Below, in pieces: positions 1 to 6,014 of a stretch of 17,843 nucleotides of DNA (positions are counted from its first letter, which is position 1; each line of letters starts with the position of its first letter). The stretch covers positions 1 through 17,843 of the forward strand of contig JAHRAP010000079.1 in the NCBI GenBank assembly GCA_020027255.1, written 5' to 3'. The translations under genes and the position numbers were made by a program. This stretch comes from Nitrosopumilaceae archaeon. Its GTDB lineage: Archaea > Thermoproteota > Nitrososphaeria > Nitrososphaerales > Nitrosopumilaceae. Below the pieces are notes generated by a model, which searched no databases, had not been told where the DNA came from, and saw only the letters and a program-made list of their open reading frames with translations.

Positions 1-639
1 TAGTGGTAGGATTGGTGTGATTAGTGGTGGGACCAGGTTGAATGAAGGTGGGATGGTGAGATTAGTGGTGTGATTTGTGAGATTAGTGGTGGGATTGGTG
101 AGATTAGTGGTGGGATGGAGAGATTAGCGGTGTGATTTGTGAGGTTAGTGGTGGGATTTGTGAGATTAGTGGTGGGATTGGTAAGATTAGTGGTTGGACA
201 AGGGTGAATGAGGGTTGGATTGGTGAAATTAGTGGTGGGATTTGAGAGATTAGTGGTAGGATTGGTGAGAATAGTGGTGGGACAAGGTTGAATGAAGGTG
301 GGATGGTGAGATTAGTGGTGTGATTTGTGAGATTAGTGGTGGGATTGGTGAGATTAGTGGTGGGAATGGTGAGATTAGTGGTGGGACCAATGTGAATGAA
401 GGTGGGATTCGTGAGATTAGTGGTAGGATTGGAGAGACTAGTAGTGGGACCAGGGTGAATGAAGGTGCGAAGGTGATATTAGTGGTGTGATTAGTGAGAT
501 TAGTGGTGGGATTGGTGAGATTAGTGGTGGGACCAGGGTGACTGAAGTTGGGATTGGTGAGATTAGAGGTGGAATTTGTGAGATTATTGATAGGATTGGT
601 GAGATTATTGGCGGACCATGGTGAATGAAGGTAGGATTG
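1..639. repeat. G-rich minisatellite array, 21-base unit with a 250-base higher-order repeat
   Basis: The + strand is a degenerate tandem array of a 21-base unit close to GGTGAGATTAGTGGTGGGAT plus T. It is interspersed with a second unit containing GGGACCAGGGTGAATGAAGG. Cytosine is nearly absent from the + strand, giving extreme G/C skew. Bases 1 to about 113 recur almost exactly at 251 to about 363, so there is also a 250-base higher-order period. Units of 20 bases and single-base indels shift the frame, so no strand keeps an open frame across the array. The 21-base (seven-codon) unit hints at a coding origin, but in its present form it looks non-coding. The left edge is cut by the window, so the full length is unknown. 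Confidence 0.9.
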
Positions 640-717
640 GCAGTTTTCGGCGGAATTGCAATAGCGTTCTTTGTTCGAGCAAAACAAGGAAGGTACTACG
701 CACAAGGACGAGGATAA
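625..717 (+). pseudogene. 30-codon membrane-protein frame at the repeat edge: microprotein or 3' remnant of a truncated gene
   Basis: An ATG supplied by the last repeat unit (GTGAATGAAGG) opens a 30-codon frame. It contains one hydrophobic helix (AVFGGIAIAFFV) and a basic, aromatic tail (RAKQGRYYAQGRG), then TAA at 715. Codon choice (TTC, TAC, CGA) differs from the repeat and resembles the strongly expressed amo-region genes, so the end is probably genuine coding sequence. An in-frame TGA lies directly upstream at 622, so the frame does not run back through the array. Most likely this is the C-terminal end of a small membrane protein whose 5' part was replaced or frameshifted by the minisatellite. 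Its position beside the amo genes makes a missing Amo accessory subunit possible, but this is inference. A genuine 30-aa protein is the alternative. Confidence 0.4.
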
Positions 718-761
718 ATAACCATTTTTTTCTCTTATTTTTAAAATTTATAATTTGAGAG

Positions 762-773
762 AAATATATATAT
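762..773 (+). promoter_or_regulatory. TATA box of the 88-aa membrane protein gene
   Basis: AAATATATATAT lies 27-38 bases before the ATG at 800. It is the only strong TATA-like element in the 82-base gap after the preceding frame. A very short leader is expected. Confidence 0.5.
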
Positions 774-799
774 CACACTAACATATTTTTTTTATAACG

Positions 800-1066
800 A
801 TGACTGTACTAAATACATGTTTGAATATAATATCGTCTATTTCTGGACAACTAGGACCTAGTTATGATCCACTATTTTACGATGTTATGGTCTACATATT
901 CGGAACTATCATGTTCACAGTATTCCTATTAGGTATCATCGCCTTTTGGTTAAGAGTACATGGCTGGTCATACAAAGACAATCGCGAAAAATGGGTTGAC
1001 GAGCTAGACAAGCACTTTGAACGTGAAGGCATAGGTCTCATACCTGATAATGGTAAATACTGGTAA
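800..1066 (+). CDS. Small one-helix membrane protein of the amo region (candidate AmoY/AmoZ-type accessory subunit)
   Basis: The gene encodes 88 residues with one hydrophobic helix at about 28-50, followed by a polar, charged C-terminal tail (WSYKDNREKWVDELDKHF) and a W/Y-rich end. Codon use is enriched in C-ending codons, as in the amo genes, suggesting high expression. Archaeal ammonia monooxygenase is known to contain small extra subunits (AmoX, AmoY, AmoZ) besides A, B and C. The size, single helix and position about 650 bases from amoB fit an AmoY or AmoZ role, but I cannot tell which from sequence alone, so I assign no symbol. It has its own TATA box and a T-rich terminator, and it converges with the gene on the other strand at 1108. 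Confidence 0.8.
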   Translation: MTVLNTCLNIISSISGQLGPSYDPLFYDVMVYIFGTIMFTVFLLGIIAFWLRVHGWSYKDNREKWVDELDKHFEREGIGLIPDNGKYW

Positions 1067-1067
1067 C

Positions 1068-1087
1068 TTTTTTTCTTTATTTTTATA
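1068..1087 (+). terminator. T-rich terminator after the 88-aa gene
   Basis: A T-rich run (TTTTTTTCTTTATTTTTAT) starts two bases after the stop codon, with no hairpin. This is the usual form of archaeal transcription terminators. It separates two convergent genes. Confidence 0.55.
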
Positions 1088-1107
1088 CTATAATTTCTAA
1101 CTAAGTG

Positions 1108-1635
1108 TTAATCATCTATTGGAGGTGGAAGAAAATCGTTATCTTTTGAATTGTCGTATTTTTTAGAGATGAATTTAGCTTTATACGTATATCCGTCTAA
1201 CATCTGAGTTCGAATAAAATCCATGGATTCTTTATCATTGACTAAAATTTTTGATTTTGATTGGTCCATATCTCTCAATGGGAAATCCCATATCCATAAA
1301 AAGTGACCTATTTCGAATGCGTATTCTTTTTCCCATTCTGCATGGATTACGCCGTCATTTGATATTGTATACAATGATTTTTGGCACAACTCTGTAAACC
1401 CTACATTTGCTGGTATCTCAATTTTTTGATTGTCTATAAATACCTCTAAATTTGCAGCAATTTTATATTTGATTACTCTTTCATTAATGCAGTTTTTCAG
1501 TGGATCGTCTAAGCTGATTTGGCCCTGTATTAGACTACTTGTTACTCCTACTGATATAGCTATCACGGCTGTCATCAAAAGAAATTTTATTGTTTGCTTC
1601 CTTTTGGTTGGATCTCCCATTCCTGGCCAAAACAT
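1108..1635 (-). CDS. Membrane-anchored extracytoplasmic protein of unknown function, amo region
   Basis: The 175-residue frame has a basic N-terminus (PTKRKQ), one hydrophobic segment at about 17-37 acting as signal peptide or anchor, and a soluble remainder predicted outside the membrane. There are two cysteines, C49 and C84, which could form a disulfide. Other notable stretches are IHAEWEKEYAFEIGHFLW and an acidic C-terminus rich in Asp and Pro. I do not recognise a named domain. Its place between amoB and the 88-aa membrane protein suggests a link to ammonia oxidation or copper handling in the pseudoperiplasm; this rests on location only. The start could be the ATG used here or the internal one at residue 6; each has an AT-rich TATA-like element at a suitable distance, and a palindrome overlaps the first ATG. 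Confidence 0.8.
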   Translation of the reverse strand: MFWPGMGDPTKRKQTIKFLLMTAVIAISVGVTSSLIQGQISLDDPLKNCINERVIKYKIAANLEVFIDNQKIEIPANVGFTELCQKSLYTISNDGVIHAEWEKEYAFEIGHFLWIWDFPLRDMDQSKSKILVNDKESMDFIRTQMLDGYTYKAKFISKKYDNSKDNDFLPPPIDD

Positions 1636-1653
1636 TACATAATTTATGTAATG
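1633..1653. promoter_or_regulatory. Perfect 10-base inverted repeat at the start of the 175-aa gene
   Basis: CATTACATAA, one T, then its exact reverse complement TTATGTAATG. The left arm contains the start codon of the gene on the - strand. If translation starts at the next ATG (1620), the AT centre of the palindrome sits about 21-28 bases upstream, where a TATA box belongs. It may therefore be a symmetrical TATA element or a repressor operator. Confidence 0.45.
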
Positions 1654-1717
1654 TGCTCTTAAAATTATTTCTATGGGTATTAATGTCTAAAATATTAAAA
1701 ATAATTGGTGTGTGGTT

Positions 1718-2296
1718 TTATATCACTTGCCATGGTCTTGTAGCAAAAGTTACTACATATGCTACGCCAATTAGAATTGATTGATATGCAATGTTGGTGT
1801 ATGGGATTGGTTTTATTATTGGTTCTCCTTCAACTACAACAGTTTGTCCTGGACCTAAACCTGGTCCTACACTTGCAATATTAAGTTGTGAATGCACATG
1901 ATATACTCCTGCTTCTAAAGCTTTAGCTGATATAGAATAATCTATTATTCCATTACCAGGTATATCAAAAACATTTCCTGGTGGATCTCGAGCTAATATC
2001 TCCCATCTATTTCCTGCATTTGTAGATTCAGAAAATATAGAATTCCACGCCCTTAAGTCTCTTTCTACTAAACTGACAAATTTACCTTGAATAGTTAAAA
2101 CTTCACCAGTTTGTAGAGATTGTCTATTAAATGTTTCGTCTTCTATTCTCACAAATCTACTTTGCAGTTGTGCTTGCACTCCGTGACCTTCAGCAAATTG
2201 AATAATTGGCAAATCTTGTACAATCATTCCTAGTGTAAGTACCACACTAAACACTATTGCTATTGATGTTAGTCTTTTACGCTTCACATGGATCAT
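1718..2296 (-). CDS. amoB: Ammonia monooxygenase subunit B (archaeal AmoB)
   Basis: AmoB is the extracytoplasmic copper-binding subunit of ammonia monooxygenase, which oxidises ammonia to hydroxylamine. From the chosen ATG it has 192 residues, close to the usual length of the short archaeal form, which lacks the second cupredoxin domain of bacterial PmoB/AmoB. A signal/anchor helix lies at about 10-27. The copper-site histidines known from PmoB are visible: H38 (AEGHGVQAQ) at the mature N-terminus and H133/H135 (GVYHVHSQL). A second hydrophobic helix lies near the C-terminus (SILIGVAYVVTFA). I chose the start at 2296 because it begins MIHVKRKRLTS directly before the signal helix and is preceded by a GGAG motif and a TATA-like AAATATATG. 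A longer frame to 2377 adds 27 unlikely residues. It is divergent from amoC. Confidence 0.96.
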   Translation of the reverse strand: MIHVKRKRLTSIAIVFSVVLTLGMIVQDLPIIQFAEGHGVQAQLQSRFVRIEDETFNRQSLQTGEVLTIQGKFVSLVERDLRAWNSIFSESTNAGNRWEILARDPPGNVFDIPGNGIIDYSISAKALEAGVYHVHSQLNIASVGPGLGPGQTVVVEGEPIIKPIPYTNIAYQSILIGVAYVVTFATRPWQVI

Positions 2297-2503
2297 GTTA
2301 ATTACTCCAAAAGACTTACAAAGAAATATATGTTTTACGTCATGAATATACATAAAATAATCAGTAATGATTATCACTAATCTATAACATATGTATAAAT
2401 AATATTATTATTATACTAAAGCATAATTAATGTGAAACCTATAATAATATTGTATTAAAAATGTATATATTTCATAATAATGACAATAAATTATTACGCT
2501 CAC

Positions 2504-2510
2504 TTTATAT
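2504..2510 (+). promoter_or_regulatory. TATA box of amoC
   Basis: TTTATAT lies 24-30 bases upstream of the amoC ATG, which implies a leaderless or nearly leaderless mRNA. The 237-base gap between divergent amoB and amoC holds this element and the amoB TATA at about 2322-2331. I see no other structure in that gap. Confidence 0.6.
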
Positions 2511-2533
2511 TACAAAATTGACGTTAATAAAAT

Positions 2534-3097
2534 ATGGCACAAATGCCGGCACTGATTCCAAAAGAAGTCGAAATCCAGAGATTGAAAAAAATCTGGCTTA
2601 TCGTCATAGCAATGGGATCTACAGCTGCATCAGTAGAAGTTGACAATTTTGTTGATGGTTCATTGCACCAGACATCTATAAGAGATAGTGCTTTCACACC
2701 AGCTCATTGGTGGTTGTACTCTCACTTTATTACATTGCCTTTAGGATGGGGTTCTGTAGCAATTTATGACAGAAGAGTACCTGTACTTAGAGGTCCCAAT
2801 AACTCCATGAACACTGGCCTTAAGATGACTATTCTTGGTTATCTTGCGACAATGTTTACAATAGGAGTCAACGAGATGTGGCACTTTTGGTTTGTTGAAG
2901 AAATTTTTGCTGTTCCAAACCATTGGATGTTTAATATGGGTGTTGTAGTAGCATTTATGGGTGCTCTAGCATATGTAGTACGAGTTTATGCTAGACTAGT
3001 TGAACTTGGAGCTGAAACTCCAGGAGAAAATCCGTATGTAGCTGAAATGTACAAAATGGCTCTAGAAGGTAAATTGTACAGTAGATCAATTCCATAA
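2534..3097 (+). CDS. amoC: Ammonia monooxygenase subunit C (archaeal AmoC)
   Basis: AmoC is a multi-helix membrane subunit of ammonia monooxygenase. The protein has 187 residues, typical for archaea and shorter than bacterial AmoC/PmoC. Metal ligands known from PmoC can be mapped. D41, H45 and H58 (VDGSLHQ ... TPAHWW) have the same +4/+13 spacing as the PmoC Asp-His-His site. N113, H117 and H130 (VNEMWHFW ... VPNHW) resemble the second site (Asn-His-His), with the last spacing apparently one residue shorter than in Methylococcus. The conserved segments TPAHWW and GWGSVAIYDRR surround the first site. The gene starts with ATG 24 bases after a TATA box and ends at a strong T-rich tract, so it probably makes its own transcript. 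Confidence 0.97.
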   Translation: MAQMPALIPKEVEIQRLKKIWLIVIAMGSTAASVEVDNFVDGSLHQTSIRDSAFTPAHWWLYSHFITLPLGWGSVAIYDRRVPVLRGPNNSMNTGLKMTILGYLATMFTIGVNEMWHFWFVEEIFAVPNHWMFNMGVVVAFMGALAYVVRVYARLVELGAETPGENPYVAEMYKMALEGKLYSRSIP

Positions 3098-3107
3098 AAA
3101 CACACAA

Positions 3108-3122
3108 TTTTTTTTTATTTTT
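3108..3122 (+). terminator. T-rich terminator after amoC
   Basis: A run of T interrupted by one A (TTTTTTTTATTTTTA) begins about ten bases after the amoC stop codon. There is no hairpin, which fits archaeal oligo-T termination. Confidence 0.6.
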
Positions 3123-3138
3123 AATTCCTGAAGAAAGA

Positions 3139-3147
3139 CTTAAAAGT
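3139..3147 (+). promoter_or_regulatory. TATA box of amoX
   Basis: CTTAAAAGT lies 23-31 bases before the amoX ATG, downstream of the amoC terminator tract. amoX can therefore be transcribed separately. Confidence 0.55.
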
Positions 3148-3169
3148 ATTCTTAATATTATTAACGCAA

Positions 3170-3526
3170 ATGACTTTACCAAAAGGTTTTGGTTCTGGCA
3201 GTGGATCATCTGGTGCAGACGTCGAAAAAATGATTGGACGAAGAGTAGAGAATATGGTTGGACTAATCACTCTTTCATTTATTGCAGCATGGTTAGCTAC
3301 ATTTGGAGGTACTGCGGCGGGATACTTTTACTACCCTTGGGCGTATCCTACACCGAGTGGTCATTATGCATTTATAGTCCTCACGATTATAGAAGCTATA
3401 GGTTATCTATTCAGTGTAAAAGTAGTTGAAGAAGGTAGCAAAAAAAAGAGTAATGGAATTATAGCCGCTGCATTGGGCGGTACTGCTATTGGAACTATCA
3501 TAATATCGTTATTTGTTGGTATATAA
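3170..3526 (+). CDS. amoX: AmoX, archaeal ammonia monooxygenase accessory membrane subunit
   Basis: The protein has 118 residues and three hydrophobic helices at about 28-50, 65-84 and 96-117, after a glycine/serine-rich N-terminus (FGSGSGSSGADVEKM). It is the archaea-specific gene (orf38/amoX) that lies between amoA and amoC in ammonia-oxidising archaea, and it is reported to be part of the monooxygenase complex. The conserved aromatic segment AAGYFYYPWAYPTPSGHY sits between the first two helices. It has its own TATA box and its own T-rich 3' tract. The exact biochemical role of AmoX is not known from sequence. Confidence 0.93.
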   Translation: MTLPKGFGSGSGSSGADVEKMIGRRVENMVGLITLSFIAAWLATFGGTAAGYFYYPWAYPTPSGHYAFIVLTIIEAIGYLFSVKVVEEGSKKKSNGIIAAALGGTAIGTIIISLFVGI

Positions 3527-3540
3527 ACAACAAAATTCGA

Positions 3541-3553
3541 TTTTTTATTTTTA
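3541..3553 (+). terminator. T-rich terminator after amoX
   Basis: TTTTTTATTTTTA lies about 15 bases downstream of the amoX stop and before the amoA promoter. Confidence 0.5.
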
Positions 3554-3587
3554 TACGAAATCTCAATCATATGTAATAATAGTAAAA

Positions 3588-3596
3588 TTTTATATA
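3588..3596 (+). promoter_or_regulatory. TATA box of amoA
   Basis: TTTTATATA lies 24-32 bases before the amoA ATG. This is the clearest TATA element of the cluster and fits very high expression of amoA. Confidence 0.65.
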
Positions 3597-3619
3597 CTGA
3601 CCACATTAACTACTGATTA

Positions 3620-4270
3620 ATGGTCTGGCTTAGACGGTGTACACATTACTTGTTCATTGTAGTTGTGGCGGTTAATTCCACACTATTGACAATTAATGCT
3701 GGTGACTATATCTTCTATACTGATTGGGCATGGACTTCATTTGTGGTGTTCTCAATATCGCAAACTTTGATGTTGGCTGTTGGAGCTTCGTATTATCTTA
3801 CATTTACTGGAGTTCCAGGAACTGCTACGTATTATGCGTTGATTATGACTGTTTACACTTGGATAGCTAAAGGCGCATGGTTTGCGTTAGGTTATCCATA
3901 TGATTTCATTGTCACGCCTGTATGGATTCCATCAGCTATGTTATTAGATTTAGCTTATTGGGCAACAAAGAAGAATAAACACTCGTTAATATTATTTGGC
4001 GGTGTACTTGTAGGAATGTCATTACCTTTGTTCAACATGGTGAATTTAATTACTGTAGAAGACCCACTAGAAACCGCGTTCAAATACCCAAGACCGACGT
4101 TACCTCCATATATGACTCCGATAGAACCTCAAGTAGGTAAATTCTATAATAGCCCTGTAGCTTTAGGTGCAGGTGCTGGAGCGGTACTTGCTGTTACATT
4201 TACTGCATTAGGCTGTAAATTGACAACATGGACATATAGATGGATGGCTGCTTGGTCAAAGTGGGACTAA
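3620..4270 (+). CDS. amoA: Ammonia monooxygenase subunit A (archaeal AmoA)
   Basis: AmoA is the membrane subunit whose gene is the standard marker for ammonia-oxidising archaea. The 216-residue length and the sequence from MVWLRRCTHYLFIVVV to the C-terminal RWMAAWSKWD match the marine group I.1a type throughout. Hydrophobic helices cover most of the first 150 residues. Conserved blocks include NAGDYIFYTDWAWTSF, FTGVPGTATYYALIMTVYTW, KNKHSLILFGG and PRPTLPPYMTPIEPQVGKF. No frameshift or truncation is seen. It is the last gene of the amoC-amoX-amoA row, each gene having its own TATA box. The enzyme acts in the cytoplasmic membrane with AmoB and AmoC. Confidence 0.98.
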   Translation: MVWLRRCTHYLFIVVVAVNSTLLTINAGDYIFYTDWAWTSFVVFSISQTLMLAVGASYYLTFTGVPGTATYYALIMTVYTWIAKGAWFALGYPYDFIVTPVWIPSAMLLDLAYWATKKNKHSLILFGGVLVGMSLPLFNMVNLITVEDPLETAFKYPRPTLPPYMTPIEPQVGKFYNSPVALGAGAGAVLAVTFTALGCKLTTWTYRWMAAWSKWD

Positions 4271-4340
4271 CCAACCTCTTTATTTTATTCACTTCCAAAT
4301 ATCGATTTATGTAACTTAAAAAATATTATATAAATTGTAA

Positions 4341-4349
4341 TTTTTTTTT
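4341..4349 (+). terminator. T9 tract downstream of amoA
   Basis: Nine consecutive T residues lie 70 bases after amoA and before the methyltransferase gene. A weaker T-rich stretch (CTTTATTTTATTC) directly follows the amoA stop. Either could terminate amoA transcription. Confidence 0.4.
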
Positions 4350-4390
4350 AGCATATTAGTTAGAATGTAAAATTTGTGATAAATTGAACA

Positions 4391-5260
4391 TTGAAACAAC
4401 AGCAATACTATTTACAAATAAACCATGCACCAAAACCATTCGTAAAATGGGTAGGTGGAAAAAGACAACTTATGACACATTTACAAAAAAAACTTTGTAA
4501 AAATATGAATAATTATTTTGAACCATTTTTGGGTGGAGGTGCTTTATTTTTTAATCTGTCGTATAATCTGGAACGAATAAATTTCAACATATCTGATTTA
4601 AATTCAGAATTAATATTATCATATGTTGTAATTCGTGATCAAGTTCAAGAATTGATCGAGGCGTTACAAAACCATTCGTATTATTATGCACTGAACTCTA
4701 AAGATTATTATTACTATGTTCGAAAGTCCAAACCTAAAAATCAGGTTGATGTGGCCTCTCGATTAATTTTCCTTAATAAAACATGCTTCAATGGATTATA
4801 TCGTGTTAATGGTGATGGCAAATTTAATGTACCGTTGGGTAAATATTCTAAACCTAATATTATAAACAAAGAAAATTTACTTAATATAAGTAATCTTCTA
4901 CAAACTAAAAAAGTATCAATTAAATGCAGTGATTTTTTTGATATATATAAAGATACACAAAAAAATGATTTCGTATATCTAGATCCGCCATATTATCCTA
5001 TTAGTACTACAGCTAATTTTACATCTTATACTAGTAATAATTTCAAATTAACTGATTTCTGTAGGCTGGTAGATCTATCTGAAAAATTGCATGATCTAGG
5101 ATGTAATATCATGATATCTAACTCCAATACACAATTCATATTAGATTCATTTTCATCTTCACATTGGCATATTTCTTATTTTGAAACTAACAGGTCAATA
5201 AACTCTAATCCTAAAAATCGTAAACATTGTTCTGAATTAATAATCACTAATTATTGCTAG
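4391..5260 (+). CDS. Dam-like DNA adenine-N6 methyltransferase (group alpha, D12 class)
   Basis: The protein transfers a methyl group from S-adenosylmethionine to adenine N6 in DNA. In its 289 residues the group-alpha order of motifs is complete: motif X FVKWVGGKRQL (17-27), motif I FEPFLGGGALFF (43-54), the family segment CFNGLYRVNGDGKFNVPLG, and catalytic motif IV DPPY (198-201, in YLDPPYYP). Relatives of the Dam/DpnM type recognise GATC, so GATC is the best guess for its target, not a certainty. No restriction endonuclease gene is adjacent, so it looks solitary. It starts with TTG: an in-frame TGA lies two codons upstream and no ATG precedes motif X. It sits between the amo cluster and a pair of tRNA genes, a common place for acquired DNA. 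Confidence 0.93.
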   Translation: MKQQQYYLQINHAPKPFVKWVGGKRQLMTHLQKKLCKNMNNYFEPFLGGGALFFNLSYNLERINFNISDLNSELILSYVVIRDQVQELIEALQNHSYYYALNSKDYYYYVRKSKPKNQVDVASRLIFLNKTCFNGLYRVNGDGKFNVPLGKYSKPNIINKENLLNISNLLQTKKVSIKCSDFFDIYKDTQKNDFVYLDPPYYPISTTANFTSYTSNNFKLTDFCRLVDLSEKLHDLGCNIMISNSNTQFILDSFSSSHWHISYFETNRSINSNPKNRKHCSELIITNYC

Positions 5261-5262
5261 AA

Positions 5263-5336
5263 AGCTTCGGACGGGATCCGAACCCGTGACCTTTACCTTA
5301 CCAAGGTAACGCTCTACCATGCTGAGCTACCGAAGC
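5263..5336 (-). tRNA. tRNA-Thr (GGT), no intron
   Basis: On the - strand the gene folds as a full cloverleaf. The acceptor stem is GCTTCGG/CCGAAGC and the D-arm GCTC...GAGC. The anticodon stem TTACC/GGTAA encloses loop TTGGTAA (anticodon GGT), and the T-arm is ACGGG-TTCGGAT-CCCGT. The discriminator base is T (U73), as in archaeal threonine tRNAs. The 3' end lies only two bases beyond the stop codon of the methyltransferase on the opposite strand. CCA is not encoded. Confidence 0.95.
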
Positions 5337-5417
5337 ACACTTGTATTATTTCTAAATACAATTTTTATTTAACTATTCAACAAACCATTAAATTAAATCA
5401 AATATAGTTATTATCAT

Positions 5418-5540
5418 GCAGGAGTAGTCAAGCCTGGCCAACGAAAGATCATTATGATCTTGTGGATACGCGGGACTTAAGATCTTATGATTAGTGATCC
5501 CGTCTCTAGGAGTTCGTGAGTTCGAATCTCACCTCCTGCA
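5418..5540 (+). tRNA. tRNA-Leu (TAA) with two introns, one in the D-arm
   Basis: The ends form a type II tRNA: acceptor GCAGGAG/CTCCTGC, T-arm GTGAG-TTCGAAT-CTCAC, long variable arm CTC-TAG-GAG and discriminator A. The 123-base gene is about 39 bases too long. The anticodon stem CGGGA/TCCCG encloses CTTAAG...A only if a 15-base intron (5482-5496) is removed at the canonical 37/38 site, giving anticodon TAA at 5478-5480. A second insert of 24 bases (about 5445-5468) interrupts the 3' side of the D-stem; removing it gives D-stem GTC/GAC and one linker base. The mature RNA is then 84 bases. The first insert contains the hairpin AGATCA-TTA-TGATCT. Non-canonical tRNA introns are known in Thaumarchaeota and Crenarchaeota. 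Boundaries may be off by one base. Confidence 0.9.
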
Positions 5541-5544
5541 TTAT

Positions 5545-5943
5545 TTATTTTGGTGATTTTATACCTTTGGTATCTAATACTTTATATACATCTGGTAATG
5601 AAAATACAAAACCTATATGAAAACAATTTTTGTTATCGCAAAACAGACAATACGGTTCGTTGTTCCTAAACACAACTTCGATAATTCTATTTTTGATATT
5701 ATCTTTTAATACTATTCTATCATCATCTGCAGATATTTTTTCAAGCTTTGGGAAATATCTTGACATTTCATTATTTTTTTGCATTACATCTTCTAGCATA
5801 TATGTTATATACCCAGAAAAACTATTGACCCCTTTCATAGTCAAATTAATTTTATTTTCTTTGTAAAGGTCATAGAATCTATTATACACTGTTTCTGAAA
5901 CGGTTATTGATTTAAATCCATCTTTAGGCACTTTACCTTTCAC
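5545..5943 (-). CDS. Small RHH-like protein with a C-terminal Cys3-His zinc-site-like motif
   Basis: The protein has 132 residues. The N-terminal part (GFKSITVSETVYNRFYDLY, followed by two helices) resembles the strand-helix-helix pattern of ribbon-helix-helix DNA-binding proteins. The C-terminal part carries CLFCDNKNCFH (C99, C102, C107, H109), a plausible zinc site, followed by the family-like tail SLPDVYKVLD. Proteins of this two-part kind are common and unnamed in ammonia-oxidising archaea; a DNA-binding regulator is the best guess. The start is GTG because the codon just upstream is TAA and no in-frame ATG precedes the KSITVSE segment. It is divergent from the winged-helix gene at 6015, with 71 bases between them. 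Confidence 0.75.
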   Translation of the reverse strand: MKGKVPKDGFKSITVSETVYNRFYDLYKENKINLTMKGVNSFSGYITYMLEDVMQKNNEMSRYFPKLEKISADDDRIVLKDNIKNRIIEVVFRNNEPYCLFCDNKNCFHIGFVFSLPDVYKVLDTKGIKSPK

Positions 5944-6014
5944 TTACCGTACATTCAAGTAGCAATTATATATTAGTTTATAATTTATGGTAATTTAATA
6001 TAATTACATCTATA

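Noticed and set aside
1..639. CRISPR array
   Set aside because: The units are contiguous and degenerate, with no unique spacers of constant length and no cas genes nearby.
250..705. 151-aa frame on the - strand with NLTNPTTNLTNP repeats, looking like a glycosylated repeat protein
   Set aside because: It is the complement of the minisatellite. The repeat changes from one amino-acid pattern to another half way because of frame-shifting indels, and it starts inside the 30-codon frame on the other strand.
2297..2377. 27-residue N-terminal extension of AmoB
   Set aside because: The extension adds unrelated residues before the signal helix, covers the TATA-like element, and gives a length above the usual archaeal AmoB.
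4391..5260. Complete restriction-modification system
   Set aside because: Only the methyltransferase is present. The neighbours are tRNA genes, an RHH-like protein and amoA, none of which resembles an endonuclease.
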